Positions 8,903 through 18,007 of a DNA stretch of 39,814 nt are shown here, in pieces (within the stretch, counting starts at the first letter, position 1; each line of letters begins with the position of its first letter). The notes below the pieces were generated by a model. It was not told where the DNA came from and did no database searches. It saw only the letters and a program-made list of their open reading frames with translations. Made by a program: the position numbers and the translations under genes. The stretch covers positions 1-39,814 of the forward strand of contig CAMAVH010000010.1 of assembly GCA_945861615.1 (NCBI GenBank), read 5' to 3'. This DNA comes from Rhizobium sp. Q54. GTDB taxonomy: Bacteria > Pseudomonadota > Alphaproteobacteria > SMXQ01.

Positions 8903-9649
8903 CTACTTGCTGGGCGCGAGCGTCACCGTCGCCTGCAAGACCAGCTTCTGCGCCACCGCCAGATCGTCGCCCGCCGCGAAGGACGCGCCGCCCGACGCGG
9001 CCATCGGCATCGCCTCCTGCTGCGCCACCATGCGCGCCATCGGCATGCCGATCTGCTGGAAATCGACGCGCGCCACGCGATAGGCGCGATCGGGCCAGGT
9101 CTTGGCCGCCTGCTCGGCTTCCGCCTTGGCCTGGGCGTAGAGCGTCGCGCGCAATTTCGCGAGAGTCGCCTCGCGCTCCGCCAACGTCGGCTGGAATTGC
9201 GTCGCGGCGATGCGCAGTTGCAGGCCGGGCTGGCTCAGGGATTTGGCGCGGTCATCGAGGCCGCCCAGGGATTTTTCCGCCAGCCGCGCTTCGGCGGTGA
9301 CGCGCCAGCGTTCGAGGCCGGCCGAATCTTGGCTGCGCGCGAATTGACTGAGGCGCCAATCGGCCTCCGGCGACAATTTCTTCAGGGCATCGAGCATGCG
9401 GTCGCGCACGCTGGCGCGGTTCTCGCCGGCGATCGCCACGTCGGCTGCGGCAACGACGCGCGCCGTCTTGGTCTCGACCCAATCCTCGGCAGACAGCTGC
9501 AGCACGATCTCGTCGCGCGGCAGGTCGGCCGCCTGCGCCTGGGCCTGGCCGATGGCGGTGACCGCGCTCAACAGCGCGCCGATCACCGGAATGACGGCCG
9601 GGCCGACGGCGAGCAAAGAACGCAACGAAGTGGTGGAGAGAACGCGCAT
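8903..9649 (-). CDS. Secreted protein of unknown function, possibly SIMPL-like
   Basis: A 248-residue protein with a long N-terminal hydrophobic segment (about residues 10-40) ending in AQAQAAD, consistent with a signal peptide or anchor. The middle has strand-like stretches, then a charged helix (LYAQAKAEAEQAAKTW) followed by YRVARVDFQQIG. That alternation recalls the SIMPL (DUF541) fold, where a late Ala/Lys-rich helix precedes a strand, but there is no decisive motif and the assignment is only a suggestion. The real start could be a few codons further in. It seems to be a stand-alone gene. Confidence 0.65.
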   Translation of the reverse strand: MRVLSTTSLRSLLAVGPAVIPVIGALLSAVTAIGQAQAQAADLPRDEIVLQLSAEDWVETKTARVVAAADVAIAGENRASVRDRMLDALKKLSPEADWRLSQFARSQDSAGLERWRVTAEARLAEKSLGGLDDRAKSLSQPGLQLRIAATQFQPTLAEREATLAKLRATLYAQAKAEAEQAAKTWPDRAYRVARVDFQQIGMPMARMVAQQEAMPMAASGGASFAAGDDLAVAQKLVLQATVTLAPSK

Positions 9650-9736
9650 GACGGGCCTCCGGTCATTGGGGAGCCCGATGATAAGCCGGCGAAGGGGGCG
9701 AAACTATGGCGCGCACGCCCCTTTGCCGGGAACCCG

Positions 9737-10192
9737 CTAGTCCTGCAGGTATTTTTCGGCGAAGACGCGCCAATCGCAGTCCGGCGAATCGCAAGCGATG
9801 TTCGGATCCTTGGCCAAACGCAGCCCGAGGCCGCCGGCGGCCCACAGCTTGTCCCAGCCGGCTTCGTCGGCGAGCGCCATGGCGAGGGCGCGGGCGCGCA
9901 CGCGCTTGGCCAGGAAGCGCGGGATGAAATAGAAGCCGAGAAAGCCGGTGATGAGCAGGCTGGCGGCGAATCCGATATAGCCGTAGTCGTAGGTATATTG
10001 CGCGACGACGGCGATGATCATCGCATAGGGAATGATGTTCTCGGGCCAGCGGAAGGCCGGCGAGCCGCGCTTATTCAGCTCGAGATATTTGAGCCCGAGA
10101 TGCATCTGGCCGTTCAGATAGGCTTGGCAGACGAGGCCATGGGGGCCTTCGAGTTCGTCCGAGCGGGCGGACGGCAGCTTCGTATCGGTCAT
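9737..10192 (-). CDS. Small membrane protein of unknown function
   Basis: A 151-residue protein not recognised as any named family. Residues about 50-90 form two hydrophobic helices (IIPYAMIIAVVAQYTYDYGY and IGFAASLLITGFLGFYFIP) followed by a basic stretch, and the C-terminus carries two cysteines in ACDSPDCDW. The ATG at 10192 has AAGGA closely upstream; a longer frame to 10249 exists but has no such support. It lies 66 bases downstream of the probable fzlA on the same strand and may be co-transcribed with it. Confidence 0.65.
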   Translation of the reverse strand: MTDTKLPSARSDELEGPHGLVCQAYLNGQMHLGLKYLELNKRGSPAFRWPENIIPYAMIIAVVAQYTYDYGYIGFAASLLITGFLGFYFIPRFLAKRVRARALAMALADEAGWDKLWAAGGLGLRLAKDPNIACDSPDCDWRVFAEKYLQD

Positions 10193-10258
10193 GACGGTCC
10201 TTGCGGGAAAAGAGACGCCGCGCGCGGAGCGCGCGGGGGATGCGTTCAAACGTCGGGC

Positions 10259-10936
10259 CTAGAAATCCGGGTCGGCGTAATGCTTCGGCGGCGGTACACC
10301 GGGAATATGGTCGGCGAGGATCGGCCGGAATGTCTTGCGCGACTTGATGCGCGCATACCAGACGCGGGCTTCCGGATGATCGTCCCACGGCACGTCGCCG
10401 ACATAATCGAGACAGGACAGATGCGCGGCGGCGGCGATGTCGGCGAGCGAGAAGTCGTCGCCGGCGAGCCAGCTGCGCCGCTCGGTCAGCCAGGCGATAT
10501 AATCGAGATGCATGTGGATGTTGGCGTGGCCGGCGCGGATCGCGCTCGAATCGGGCTGGCCGAGGCCGAGGAAGCGCTTCTGAATCTTTTCGCCGACGAG
10601 ATTGACCGTCACCTCGCGCTGGAATTTGAGATCGAACCAGGCGACCAGCCGGCGCACTTCGGCGCGGCCGGCGGGCGTCTCGCCATAGAGCGATTTGCCC
10701 TTTTCGGCGGGATGGACCTCTTCGAGATATTCGCAGATGACGCCGCTGTCGACGATGGTGGTGCCGTCGTCCTCGACCAGCACGGGCACTTGGCCGGCCG
10801 GATTCATGCCGAGAAATTCGGGACGGCGCTCCCACGTCTTCTCAACCTTCATCTCGAACTCCAGACCCTTCTCGGCCAGGACGATGCGAACTTTACGGCT
10901 GAATGGCGAAAGCCAGAGATGATAGAGGCGGCGCAT
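10259..10936 (-). CDS. fzlA: Glutathione S-transferase-fold protein, probable FzlA (FtsZ-binding division factor)
   Basis: 225 residues with an N-terminal thioredoxin-like domain (LYHLWLSPFSRKVRIVLAEK, then GQVPVLVEDDGTTIVDSGVI) and a C-terminal helical GST domain. FzlA of Caulobacter is a GST homologue that binds FtsZ and is needed for constriction. It has about 230 residues, with a functionally important Asp three residues from the C-terminus. This protein ends in HYADPDF with Asp in that position, which is the main reason for the assignment. An ordinary detoxifying GST is the alternative. The start is the first ATG, giving the conserved MRRLYH N-terminus. Confidence 0.72.
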   Translation of the reverse strand: MRRLYHLWLSPFSRKVRIVLAEKGLEFEMKVEKTWERRPEFLGMNPAGQVPVLVEDDGTTIVDSGVICEYLEEVHPAEKGKSLYGETPAGRAEVRRLVAWFDLKFQREVTVNLVGEKIQKRFLGLGQPDSSAIRAGHANIHMHLDYIAWLTERRSWLAGDDFSLADIAAAAHLSCLDYVGDVPWDDHPEARVWYARIKSRKTFRPILADHIPGVPPPKHYADPDF

Positions 10937-11004
10937 GGGCGGCTAATCTACAGGAGGAGACCGCCCCGGCCAAGTCCGCCGGAAGGTCGAATTTCCCTGT
11001 TTTT

Positions 11005-12357
11005 TCAGGCGGCTGTCTTGGACCGCAGGCGCCCCCAAACGAGCAGCGGCACGCCGAGCAGCACGATGCCGAGACCGAGCAGCGAGGGCAGCCCGGCATA
11101 GGTCATGCGGGCGAAATCGATGCCGGAATGCAGCATGTAGCCGCAGGTCAGCACGAAGATCGCCGGCGTCACCGGATAAAGCGGCACGCGGAAGGGACGC
11201 GGCGCGGCCGGATCGCGAAAGCGCAGCACGAACAGCGACAGGCCGGTCAGCAGCATGAAGAACCAAAAGACCGGCGTGACGTAATTGACCATCGCCTTGA
11301 CGCCATCGAGCGTGACGGCGCCGACAACGACCAGCACCAGAGCGATGACGCCCTGGACCAGCAGCGCCGTGCGCGGCGTGTCGCGCGCCTCGTCCCAACG
11401 GCCGAGGGCGGCGAGCGGGGCGAAATTCTGGCCGAGCGCGTAATTGGTGCGCGCGCCGGTGAAGATCGTGGCATTGGCGGTCGAGAGCGCCGCCAGGATC
11501 ACGGCGCAGGTGAGGACCAACGCGCCGGCGGTGCCGAATTCGCGTTGCATCAGTTCGGCGCCGATCGTCGTGCCCTGACGCATGCCATCGAGGCCGAGGA
11601 CGCGCAAATAGGCGACGTTGATCAGCACGTAGATCAGCGTGATCAGCAATAGGCTCGCGACCATGACGCGGACCATGTTGCGGCCGGGGTTCTTCACTTC
11701 CGCCGACAAATAGGCCGCCTCGTTCCAGCCGCCGTAGGTCAGTAAAATGAAGATCATCGCCGCGCCGATGGCGGTGGCGGGGCTGCCGCTCGCGGCCGGC
11801 GCCGGCGCAGTCGAAGGTGGCAGGCCATTGATCAGGCCGCCGACGATCGCGGCGGCGAGAATGATGATGATGCCGCTGGCCAACAGATTCTGCAGCGTCT
11901 TGCCCGGCTTCGCGCCGAGCAGGTTGGCGCCGGTCAGCACGACCACGGTGATCGCGGCATAGATCGCCGAACTGTAGGTGCCGAGGCTATAGAGGCGCGT
12001 CGCGTAGTCGCCGAGGATGAAGCAGACGAGCGCGATGGCACCGGTCTGGATCACGCCGAGACGCGCCCAGGCGAAGATGAAACCCACATCGCGGCCGAAG
12101 GCCTTGGTGATGAAATGATATTCGCCGCCGGCGCTGGGATAGGCGCTGCACAATTCGGCATAGCACAGCGCGCCGATCAGCGAGATCAATCCGCCGCCGG
12201 CCCACAGCAGCAGCACGTCCCGTTCGCTCGCGGCATTCATCGCCACCAGCGCCGGGAAGGTGAAGATGCCGATACCGACGACGATGCCGACGATCATGGC
12301 GATGGCGTCGAACTGCGACAGCGATTGCACCGGCTGCGCGGAGGAAGTCTGGGTCAT
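11005..12357 (-). CDS. APC-family amino acid permease
   Basis: A 450-residue inner-membrane transporter with about 12 hydrophobic spans. The substrate-site glycine motif in span 1 is present (VGIVVGIGIFTFPALVAM), as is the span 3 region SAGGEYHFITKAFGRDVGF typical of the amino acid-polyamine-organocation superfamily. It most resembles LAT-type or general amino acid permeases in length and pattern. Solute and direction are unknown. The gene lies between the probable fzlA and the secreted methyltransferase-fold gene, on the same strand but with separate spacing, so an operon is not implied. Confidence 0.85.
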   Translation of the reverse strand: MTQTSSAQPVQSLSQFDAIAMIVGIVVGIGIFTFPALVAMNAASERDVLLLWAGGGLISLIGALCYAELCSAYPSAGGEYHFITKAFGRDVGFIFAWARLGVIQTGAIALVCFILGDYATRLYSLGTYSSAIYAAITVVVLTGANLLGAKPGKTLQNLLASGIIIILAAAIVGGLINGLPPSTAPAPAASGSPATAIGAAMIFILLTYGGWNEAAYLSAEVKNPGRNMVRVMVASLLLITLIYVLINVAYLRVLGLDGMRQGTTIGAELMQREFGTAGALVLTCAVILAALSTANATIFTGARTNYALGQNFAPLAALGRWDEARDTPRTALLVQGVIALVLVVVGAVTLDGVKAMVNYVTPVFWFFMLLTGLSLFVLRFRDPAAPRPFRVPLYPVTPAIFVLTCGYMLHSGIDFARMTYAGLPSLLGLGIVLLGVPLLVWGRLRSKTAA

Positions 12358-12424
12358 GCAGAAACTCGCCTATGCGGGGGATGAAAGAAATGCGGTGGAA
12401 ACGACCGTCGGACGCCCTTACGCG

Positions 12425-13255
12425 TTATGGCACGCGCCGCGCCGACCAGGGAGCGTCTCCGCTCCCGCCGCGCATGACGCCCTTGAGGACATCGCCGTCG
12501 ATGCGGCCTTCATAGGCGCGTCCGTCAGCGGTGAAACTGATCTTGTCGCCGCCGAGGCGGGCCTCTGAAATGTCGAGCGGGCCTTGTGCGTTGCGCGCCT
12601 GGAGCTTGATCTGCTGGAACGTCTGCGCGATCTCGAAGCGCAGCGCATCGCCGCCCTCCGCCTGCCAGCGTCCGGCGGCATTGGCCGGCACGATCCAGAG
12701 ATAGGCATTGCTCTCGTAATGGGTGACGGCGGAGCGCATGCGCAGGCGCTCGTCCGGCACCCAATCGCCCATGTCGAAATCATGGCTGACGACGCGCGTT
12801 CCCGGCTTGAGGCCGAGCACCTTCGGGCGCAGCGCAAGATTGATGTCGGGCAGCAGATACATGGTGAGGACGGTCGCCCGCGCGAAATCCGTCTCGAACA
12901 GATCGCGCTGGAAGAACTGCGCGCGATCAGACACGCCGGCTTTCTTGGCGTTCTCGATCGATTCGGCGATGCGCTTGGGATCGAGATCGACGCCGAAGCC
13001 TTCAGCGCCGCGCTTGGCCGCCGTCACCACCAGACGGCCGTCGCCCGAGCCGAGATCGATGACGTAATCGCCGGGGCCGACCTTGGCGAGATCGAGCATG
13101 CTGTCGACGACGTCCTGCGGCGTCGCCACATAGGGCACGTCGCCGATGAAGGTGCCGTCGGTCTGCTCTTGGGAAAATGCCGGCGCGGGCGCGACGATGC
13201 CGCTGGCGAACAGGATCGCCGCAACGCGGGTAAGCGCCGTTATCGTCGGCCGCAT
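12425..13255 (-). CDS. Class I methyltransferase-fold protein with signal peptide
   Basis: 276 residues. The N-terminus (residues 1-29: basic MRPTITALTR, hydrophobic VAAILFASGIVAP, then APAFSQ) is a classic Sec signal peptide. It is followed by a seven-strand SAM-methyltransferase domain with motif I VIDLGSGDGRLV (65-76), an acidic strand-2 end GVDLDP and motif QFFQRDLFETD. The C-terminal about 90 residues form a strand-rich extension. Domain reading is firm, but the location is odd because SAM is cytoplasmic. It could be a periplasmic protein that uses the fold otherwise, or be anchored with its domain inside. No partner gene is evident. Confidence 0.8.
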   Translation of the reverse strand: MRPTITALTRVAAILFASGIVAPAPAFSQEQTDGTFIGDVPYVATPQDVVDSMLDLAKVGPGDYVIDLGSGDGRLVVTAAKRGAEGFGVDLDPKRIAESIENAKKAGVSDRAQFFQRDLFETDFARATVLTMYLLPDINLALRPKVLGLKPGTRVVSHDFDMGDWVPDERLRMRSAVTHYESNAYLWIVPANAAGRWQAEGGDALRFEIAQTFQQIKLQARNAQGPLDISEARLGGDKISFTADGRAYEGRIDGDVLKGVMRGGSGDAPWSARRVP

Positions 13256-13381
13256 GGCTGGAGTCCCCTTGTTCTCGCCCCGCCCGCGCGCCGTCTATGT
13301 GGCGGCGCTTATGGGCCGGCGAAGTCTAAGGGGAAACGAGGGCGCGGCCAAGCCATTGGCCGCAACGGACAAACCCAGCCT

Positions 13382-13418
13382 CTTCACGATCCTGTGGGTT
13401 CAAGACAGGATCGTGAAG
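13382..13418. repeat. Perfect 14-bp palindrome between gltB and the methyltransferase gene
   Basis: CTTCACGATCCTGT (13382-13395) and its exact reverse complement (13405-13418) enclose a 9-base loop. No U-tract follows on either strand, so it is not a textbook intrinsic terminator. It lies 16 bases past the gltB stop and could be a REP-like interspersed palindrome or an mRNA 3'-end stabiliser. No second copy was noticed in this window. Confidence 0.7.
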
Positions 13419-13433
13419 GGCGGGATGACAGGC

Positions 13434-16400
13434 TTAAGCGCGCTGCGCGGCCTTCTCGGCCTCTTCGCGCGCGATCAGCGCGGCCAATTCGTTCGGCACG
13501 ACATGCCAGAACTTGTCGATCTGGCGGTCCCAATCGTTGAGCAGGCGTTCCGCGAAGCGCGACTGGGTGCTGCGCACATGCTCCTCGACCAGGGCGCGCA
13601 GCTTGTCGGCCCATTGGTTGGAGCCGAGGCGCGCGATAGTCAGCGTCTCCTTGTTGACCCGCTGCATGAAGCTCTCGTCCTCGTCATAGACATAAGCCAT
13701 GCCGCCGGTCATGCCGGCGCCGAAATTATGGCCGACAGCGCCGAGAATCACCGCAGTGCCGCCGGTCATATATTCGCAACCGTTGGAACCGCAGCCCTCG
13801 ACCACCGTCTCGGCACCCGAGTTGCGCACCGCGAACCGCTCGCCAGCCTGGCCGGCAGCGAACAAGCGGCCCGCCGTCGCGCCGTAGAGCACCGTGTTGC
13901 CGATGATGGTGTTGCGATTGCTGACCAGCGACGAGGAAGACAGTGGGCGCACCACGATGATGCCGCCCGACAGGCCCTTGCCGACATAGTCGTTGGCGTC
14001 GCCGAACACCTCGATCTTGAGGCCCTGCACGGCGAAGGCGCCGAGCGACTGGCCCGCGGTGCCGCGCAGGCGCACGGTGACCTGGCCCGGCGCGAGGCCG
14101 GTCATGCCGAAGCGCCGGGTGATCTTCGACGACAGCTTGGTGCCGATGGCGCGCTGCGTGTTGCGCACGTTGTAGGCGAGCTGCATCTTCTCGCCGCCGT
14201 CGAGCGCCGGTTTGGCATCGACGATCATCTGCGCGTCGAGCGTTTCCGGCACTTCGTTGCGCTCGTTTTCGCCCATGGTGCAGAAGCGCGAATAGCCGCC
14301 CGGATCGGCCTGGGCCAAAATCGGGTTCAGGTCGAGATCGTCGAGATGCGCCGAGCCACGGCTGACCTGGGTCAAGAGGTCGGTGCGGCCGATGATTTCC
14401 TCGATCGACTTGGCGCCGAGCGAGGCGAGAATCTCACGCACTTCCTCGGCGACGAAGCTGAACAGGTTCACCACCTTCTCCGGCGTGCCGGTATATTTGG
14501 CGCGCAGCGCCTCGTCCTGGGTGCAGACGCCGACCGGGCAGGTGTTGGCATGGCACTGGCGCACCATGATGCAACCGGTGGCGACCAGCGAGATCGTACC
14601 CAGGCCGAACTCTTCGGCGCCGAGCATGGCGGCGACGACCACGTCGCGGCCGGTCTTGAAGCCGCCGTCGACGCGCAATTTGATGCGATGACGCAGACGG
14701 TTGAGCGTCAGCACCTGGTTGACTTCCGACAGACCCATTTCCCACGGCAGGCCGGCATGCTTGATCGAGCTTTGTGGGCTCGCGCCGGTACCGCCGGAAT
14801 GGCCGGAAACCAGGATGACGTCGGCTTTGGCTTTTGCCACGCCCGCCGCGATCGTGCCGATGCCGGTCTGGGCGACGAGCTTCACCGTCACCTTCGCCTC
14901 GGGATTGATCTGCTTCAGGTCATAGATGAGCTGCGCCAGATCTTCGATCGAATAGATGTCGTGGTGCGGCGGCGGCGAGATCAGCGTGATCCCGGGCGTC
15001 GCGTGGCGCAGCTTGGCGATCATGCTGCTGACCTTGATGCCGGGCAGCTGGCCGCCCTCGCCGGGCTTGGCGCCCTGGGCGACCTTGATTTCCAATTCGC
15101 GGCAGTTGGTCAGATATTCGGCGGTGACGCCGAAGCGGCCCGAGGCGACCTGCTTGATCGCCGACGAGGCGTTGTCGCCGTTCGGCTTCAGCTTGTAGCG
15201 CGCCGGATCCTCGCCGCCCTCGCCCGAGTCGGACTTGGCGCCGATGCGGTTCATGGCGATGGACAGCGTCTCGTGCGCTTCGGGGCTGAGGGCGCCGAGC
15301 GAGATGCCGGGCGCGACCAGGCGCTTGCGGATTTCGGTGATCGATTCAACCGATTCGATCGCCACGCCTTTCAAGCCCTGCTTGAAGTCGAGCAAGTCGC
15401 GCAGCGCGATCGGGCGGTCGGGATTGCGCACCGATTCGGCGAACTTCTTGTAGGTGGCGTAGGAATCGGTGGCCACCGCCTGCTGCAGCGTGTGGATCGC
15501 CGGACCTTCGAGCGCATGGCTTTCGCCCGACTTGCGGAACACGTAGAAGCCGCCGACCGGCAAGGCCGTATTGTCTTCCGAGAAGGCGCGACCGTGGGTT
15601 TCCAGCGCCTTGCGCTGAATGCCCGACATGCCGAGGCCGGAAATGCGCGAGGTCATGCCGGGGAAGAAGTCGGCGACGAGCGAACGCGACAGGCCGAGGG
15701 CCTCGAAATTGTAGCCGCCGCGATAGGAAGACAGAACCGAGATGCCCATCTTCGACATGATCTTCATCAGGCCCTGATCCATCGCCTTCTTGTAGTGCTT
15801 CACGCACTCTTCGAGGGCGAAGCCCGGGAACAGGCCGCGGCGGTGGCGGTCGGCGATGCTTTCTTCGGCGAGATAGGCGTTCACCGTGGTGGCGCCGACG
15901 CCGATCAGCACGGCGGCATAATGCACATCGAGGCATTCCCCCGAGCGCACGTTGAGCGAGGTGAAGGTGCGCAACTGCTGACGCACGAGATGGGTGTGCA
16001 CGCCGCCGGCGGCCAGGATCATCGGAATGGCGACGCGGCTCTCGCTCACCGCCTTGTCGCTGAGGATGACATGGACGCAGCCGCCGCGAATGGCGTCTTC
16101 GGCTTCGCGCTGGACGCGCGCGATCGAATCGCGCAGCGCATTGTCCCGAGATTCCACTGGGCCGTCGACCGGGAAGCTGCAGTCGATCTCGACCACGTCC
16201 TTGCCCATGTAGGCGCGCATGGCGGCGAATTCGGCGTTGCCGAGGATCGGCGATTCGAGCTGCAGCAATTTCGTCTGGCTCGAGTCCTCGTCGAGGATGT
16301 TGCCGAGGTTGCCGAGCCGGGTCTTCAGGCTCATCTGATATTGCTCGCGCAAGCTATCGATGGGCGGATTGGTGACCTGGCTGAAATTCTGGCGGAAGTA

Positions 16401-17993
16401 GTGGTGCAGACCGCGATAGCGCTTCGACAGCACGGCGAGCGGCGTGTCGTCGCCCATCGAACCGACGGCTTCCTTGCCGTCCTCGGCCATCGGATGCAGG
16501 ATCAATTCGAGATCTTCGAGCGACAGGCCAGCGGCGAGCTGACGCGTGCGCAACTCCTCGCGCGTGAATTCCGGCTTGGTGTCGCCGTGCGACTTGATCA
16601 GGCTGTCGAGCGGGGTGATGTTGTTCACCCAGTCGCCGTAAGGATGGCGCGAGGACATCATGTCCTTCAGCTCGACGTCGGAATAAAACTTCGCTTCGGC
16701 GAGGTCGAGGCCGATCATCTCGCCCGGGCCGACGCGGCCCTTCTCGATGATGTTGGCTTCCGACACCGGCACCATGCCCGATTCCGAGCCGACGATGAGC
16801 AGGCCATCGCTGGTGAAGGTGTAGCGCAGCGGACGCAGGCCGTTGCGGTCCATGCCGGCGACGACCCAGCGGCCGTCGGTCGCGGCGATGGCGGCCGGGC
16901 CGTCCCACGGCTCCATGACGCAATTGCAGTAGCTGAAGAAGTCCTTGTGCGCCTGGGGCATCTCCGTCTTGTGCGACCAACTGTCGGGAATCAGCATGCT
17001 CTTGGCCATCGGCGCCGAGCGGCCGCCGCGCACCATCACCTCGAACACGTTGTCAAGCGCCGCCGAGTCCGAGCCGCCGGCCTGCACCACCGGCTTCAGA
17101 TCGTCGCCATAGTCGCCGAAGGCGCCGGCGACCATGCGCGGCTCGTGGCTCTTCATCCAGTTGACGTTGCCGCGCAAGGTGTTGATCTCGCCGTTGTGAG
17201 CGAGCATGCGGAACGGCTGGGCCAGGCGCCAGTTGGGGAAGGTGTTGGTCGAATAGCGCTGGTGGAAGATGGCGAAGTTCGAAACGAAGCGCGGATCGAG
17301 CAGATCGGGATAGAACTCGTCGATCACCTCGGCGAGGAACAGGCCCTTGTAGATGACCGAGCGGCAGCTGAACGAGCAAATGTAGAAGTCGTTGATATGC
17401 TCGGCGAGCGCCGCGCGCTCGATGCGGCGGCGGATGATATAGAGATCGAGCTCGAACTGCTCGGCGCCGGTGCCGGGGTTCGAGGCGACCATGATCTGCT
17501 CGATCTCGGGGCGCGTCGCGTTGGCCTTCTCGCCGATCACGGCGGTGTTCACCGGCACTTGGCGCCAGCCGTAGATCGAATAACCGAAGCGGAGGATTTC
17601 CGTTTCGACGATGCAACGGCAGCGCTCCTGCGCGCCGAAGTCGTTACGCGGCAGGAAGACCATGCCGATGGCCAGGCGCCCCGGCTTCGGCTCGTGACCG
17701 GTGCGGGCGATATGTTCCTTGAAGAAATCCTGCGGGATCTGGACATGGATGCCGGCGCCGTCGCCGGTCTTGCCGTCGGCGTCGACCGCGCCGCGGTGCC
17801 ACACGGCTTTCAGCGCGGCGATGCCGGCTTCGACCACGTCGCGACGCGGCTTGCCGTCGAGCGAGGCGATCAGGCCGACGCCGCAGGCGTCATGCTCGTT
17901 GGCAGCATCGTACATGCCATGTTTCTGCAAATGGGCGGCATTGGCCGTCCATTCGTTCAGGAACTGCTGGCCGTCATTGATCTTGTCGGACAT
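13434..17993 (-). CDS. gltB: Glutamate synthase (NADPH) large subunit
   Basis: Makes glutamate from glutamine and 2-oxoglutarate together with GltD. At 1519 residues it has full family length. The class II glutamine amidotransferase nucleophile is Cys37 (HDACGVGLIA), so a 36-residue propeptide would be removed, as known for Azospirillum brasilense GltB. The FMN/synthase domain follows, with the 3Fe-4S cysteines in MVRQCHANTCPVGVCTQ, and the GXGXG structural domain closes the protein (GCGSNGCEYMTGG). The open frame extends far upstream into gltD, but ATG 17993 has a strong GGGGAGG just upstream and the family N-terminus. It lies 14 bases downstream of gltD in one operon. Confidence 0.98.
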   Translation of the reverse strand: MSDKINDGQQFLNEWTANAAHLQKHGMYDAANEHDACGVGLIASLDGKPRRDVVEAGIAALKAVWHRGAVDADGKTGDGAGIHVQIPQDFFKEHIARTGHEPKPGRLAIGMVFLPRNDFGAQERCRCIVETEILRFGYSIYGWRQVPVNTAVIGEKANATRPEIEQIMVASNPGTGAEQFELDLYIIRRRIERAALAEHINDFYICSFSCRSVIYKGLFLAEVIDEFYPDLLDPRFVSNFAIFHQRYSTNTFPNWRLAQPFRMLAHNGEINTLRGNVNWMKSHEPRMVAGAFGDYGDDLKPVVQAGGSDSAALDNVFEVMVRGGRSAPMAKSMLIPDSWSHKTEMPQAHKDFFSYCNCVMEPWDGPAAIAATDGRWVVAGMDRNGLRPLRYTFTSDGLLIVGSESGMVPVSEANIIEKGRVGPGEMIGLDLAEAKFYSDVELKDMMSSRHPYGDWVNNITPLDSLIKSHGDTKPEFTREELRTRQLAAGLSLEDLELILHPMAEDGKEAVGSMGDDTPLAVLSKRYRGLHHYFRQNFSQVTNPPIDSLREQYQMSLKTRLGNLGNILDEDSSQTKLLQLESPILGNAEFAAMRAYMGKDVVEIDCSFPVDGPVESRDNALRDSIARVQREAEDAIRGGCVHVILSDKAVSESRVAIPMILAAGGVHTHLVRQQLRTFTSLNVRSGECLDVHYAAVLIGVGATTVNAYLAEESIADRHRRGLFPGFALEECVKHYKKAMDQGLMKIMSKMGISVLSSYRGGYNFEALGLSRSLVADFFPGMTSRISGLGMSGIQRKALETHGRAFSEDNTALPVGGFYVFRKSGESHALEGPAIHTLQQAVATDSYATYKKFAESVRNPDRPIALRDLLDFKQGLKGVAIESVESITEIRKRLVAPGISLGALSPEAHETLSIAMNRIGAKSDSGEGGEDPARYKLKPNGDNASSAIKQVASGRFGVTAEYLTNCRELEIKVAQGAKPGEGGQLPGIKVSSMIAKLRHATPGITLISPPPHHDIYSIEDLAQLIYDLKQINPEAKVTVKLVAQTGIGTIAAGVAKAKADVILVSGHSGGTGASPQSSIKHAGLPWEMGLSEVNQVLTLNRLRHRIKLRVDGGFKTGRDVVVAAMLGAEEFGLGTISLVATGCIMVRQCHANTCPVGVCTQDEALRAKYTGTPEKVVNLFSFVAEEVREILASLGAKSIEEIIGRTDLLTQVSRGSAHLDDLDLNPILAQADPGGYSRFCTMGENERNEVPETLDAQMIVDAKPALDGGEKMQLAYNVRNTQRAIGTKLSSKITRRFGMTGLAPGQVTVRLRGTAGQSLGAFAVQGLKIEVFGDANDYVGKGLSGGIIVVRPLSSSSLVSNRNTIIGNTVLYGATAGRLFAAGQAGERFAVRNSGAETVVEGCGSNGCEYMTGGTAVILGAVGHNFGAGMTGGMAYVYDEDESFMQRVNKETLTIARLGSNQWADKLRALVEEHVRSTQSRFAERLLNDWDRQIDKFWHVVPNELAALIAREEAEKAAQRA

Positions 17994-18007
17994 TGCCTGT
18001 CCTCCCC

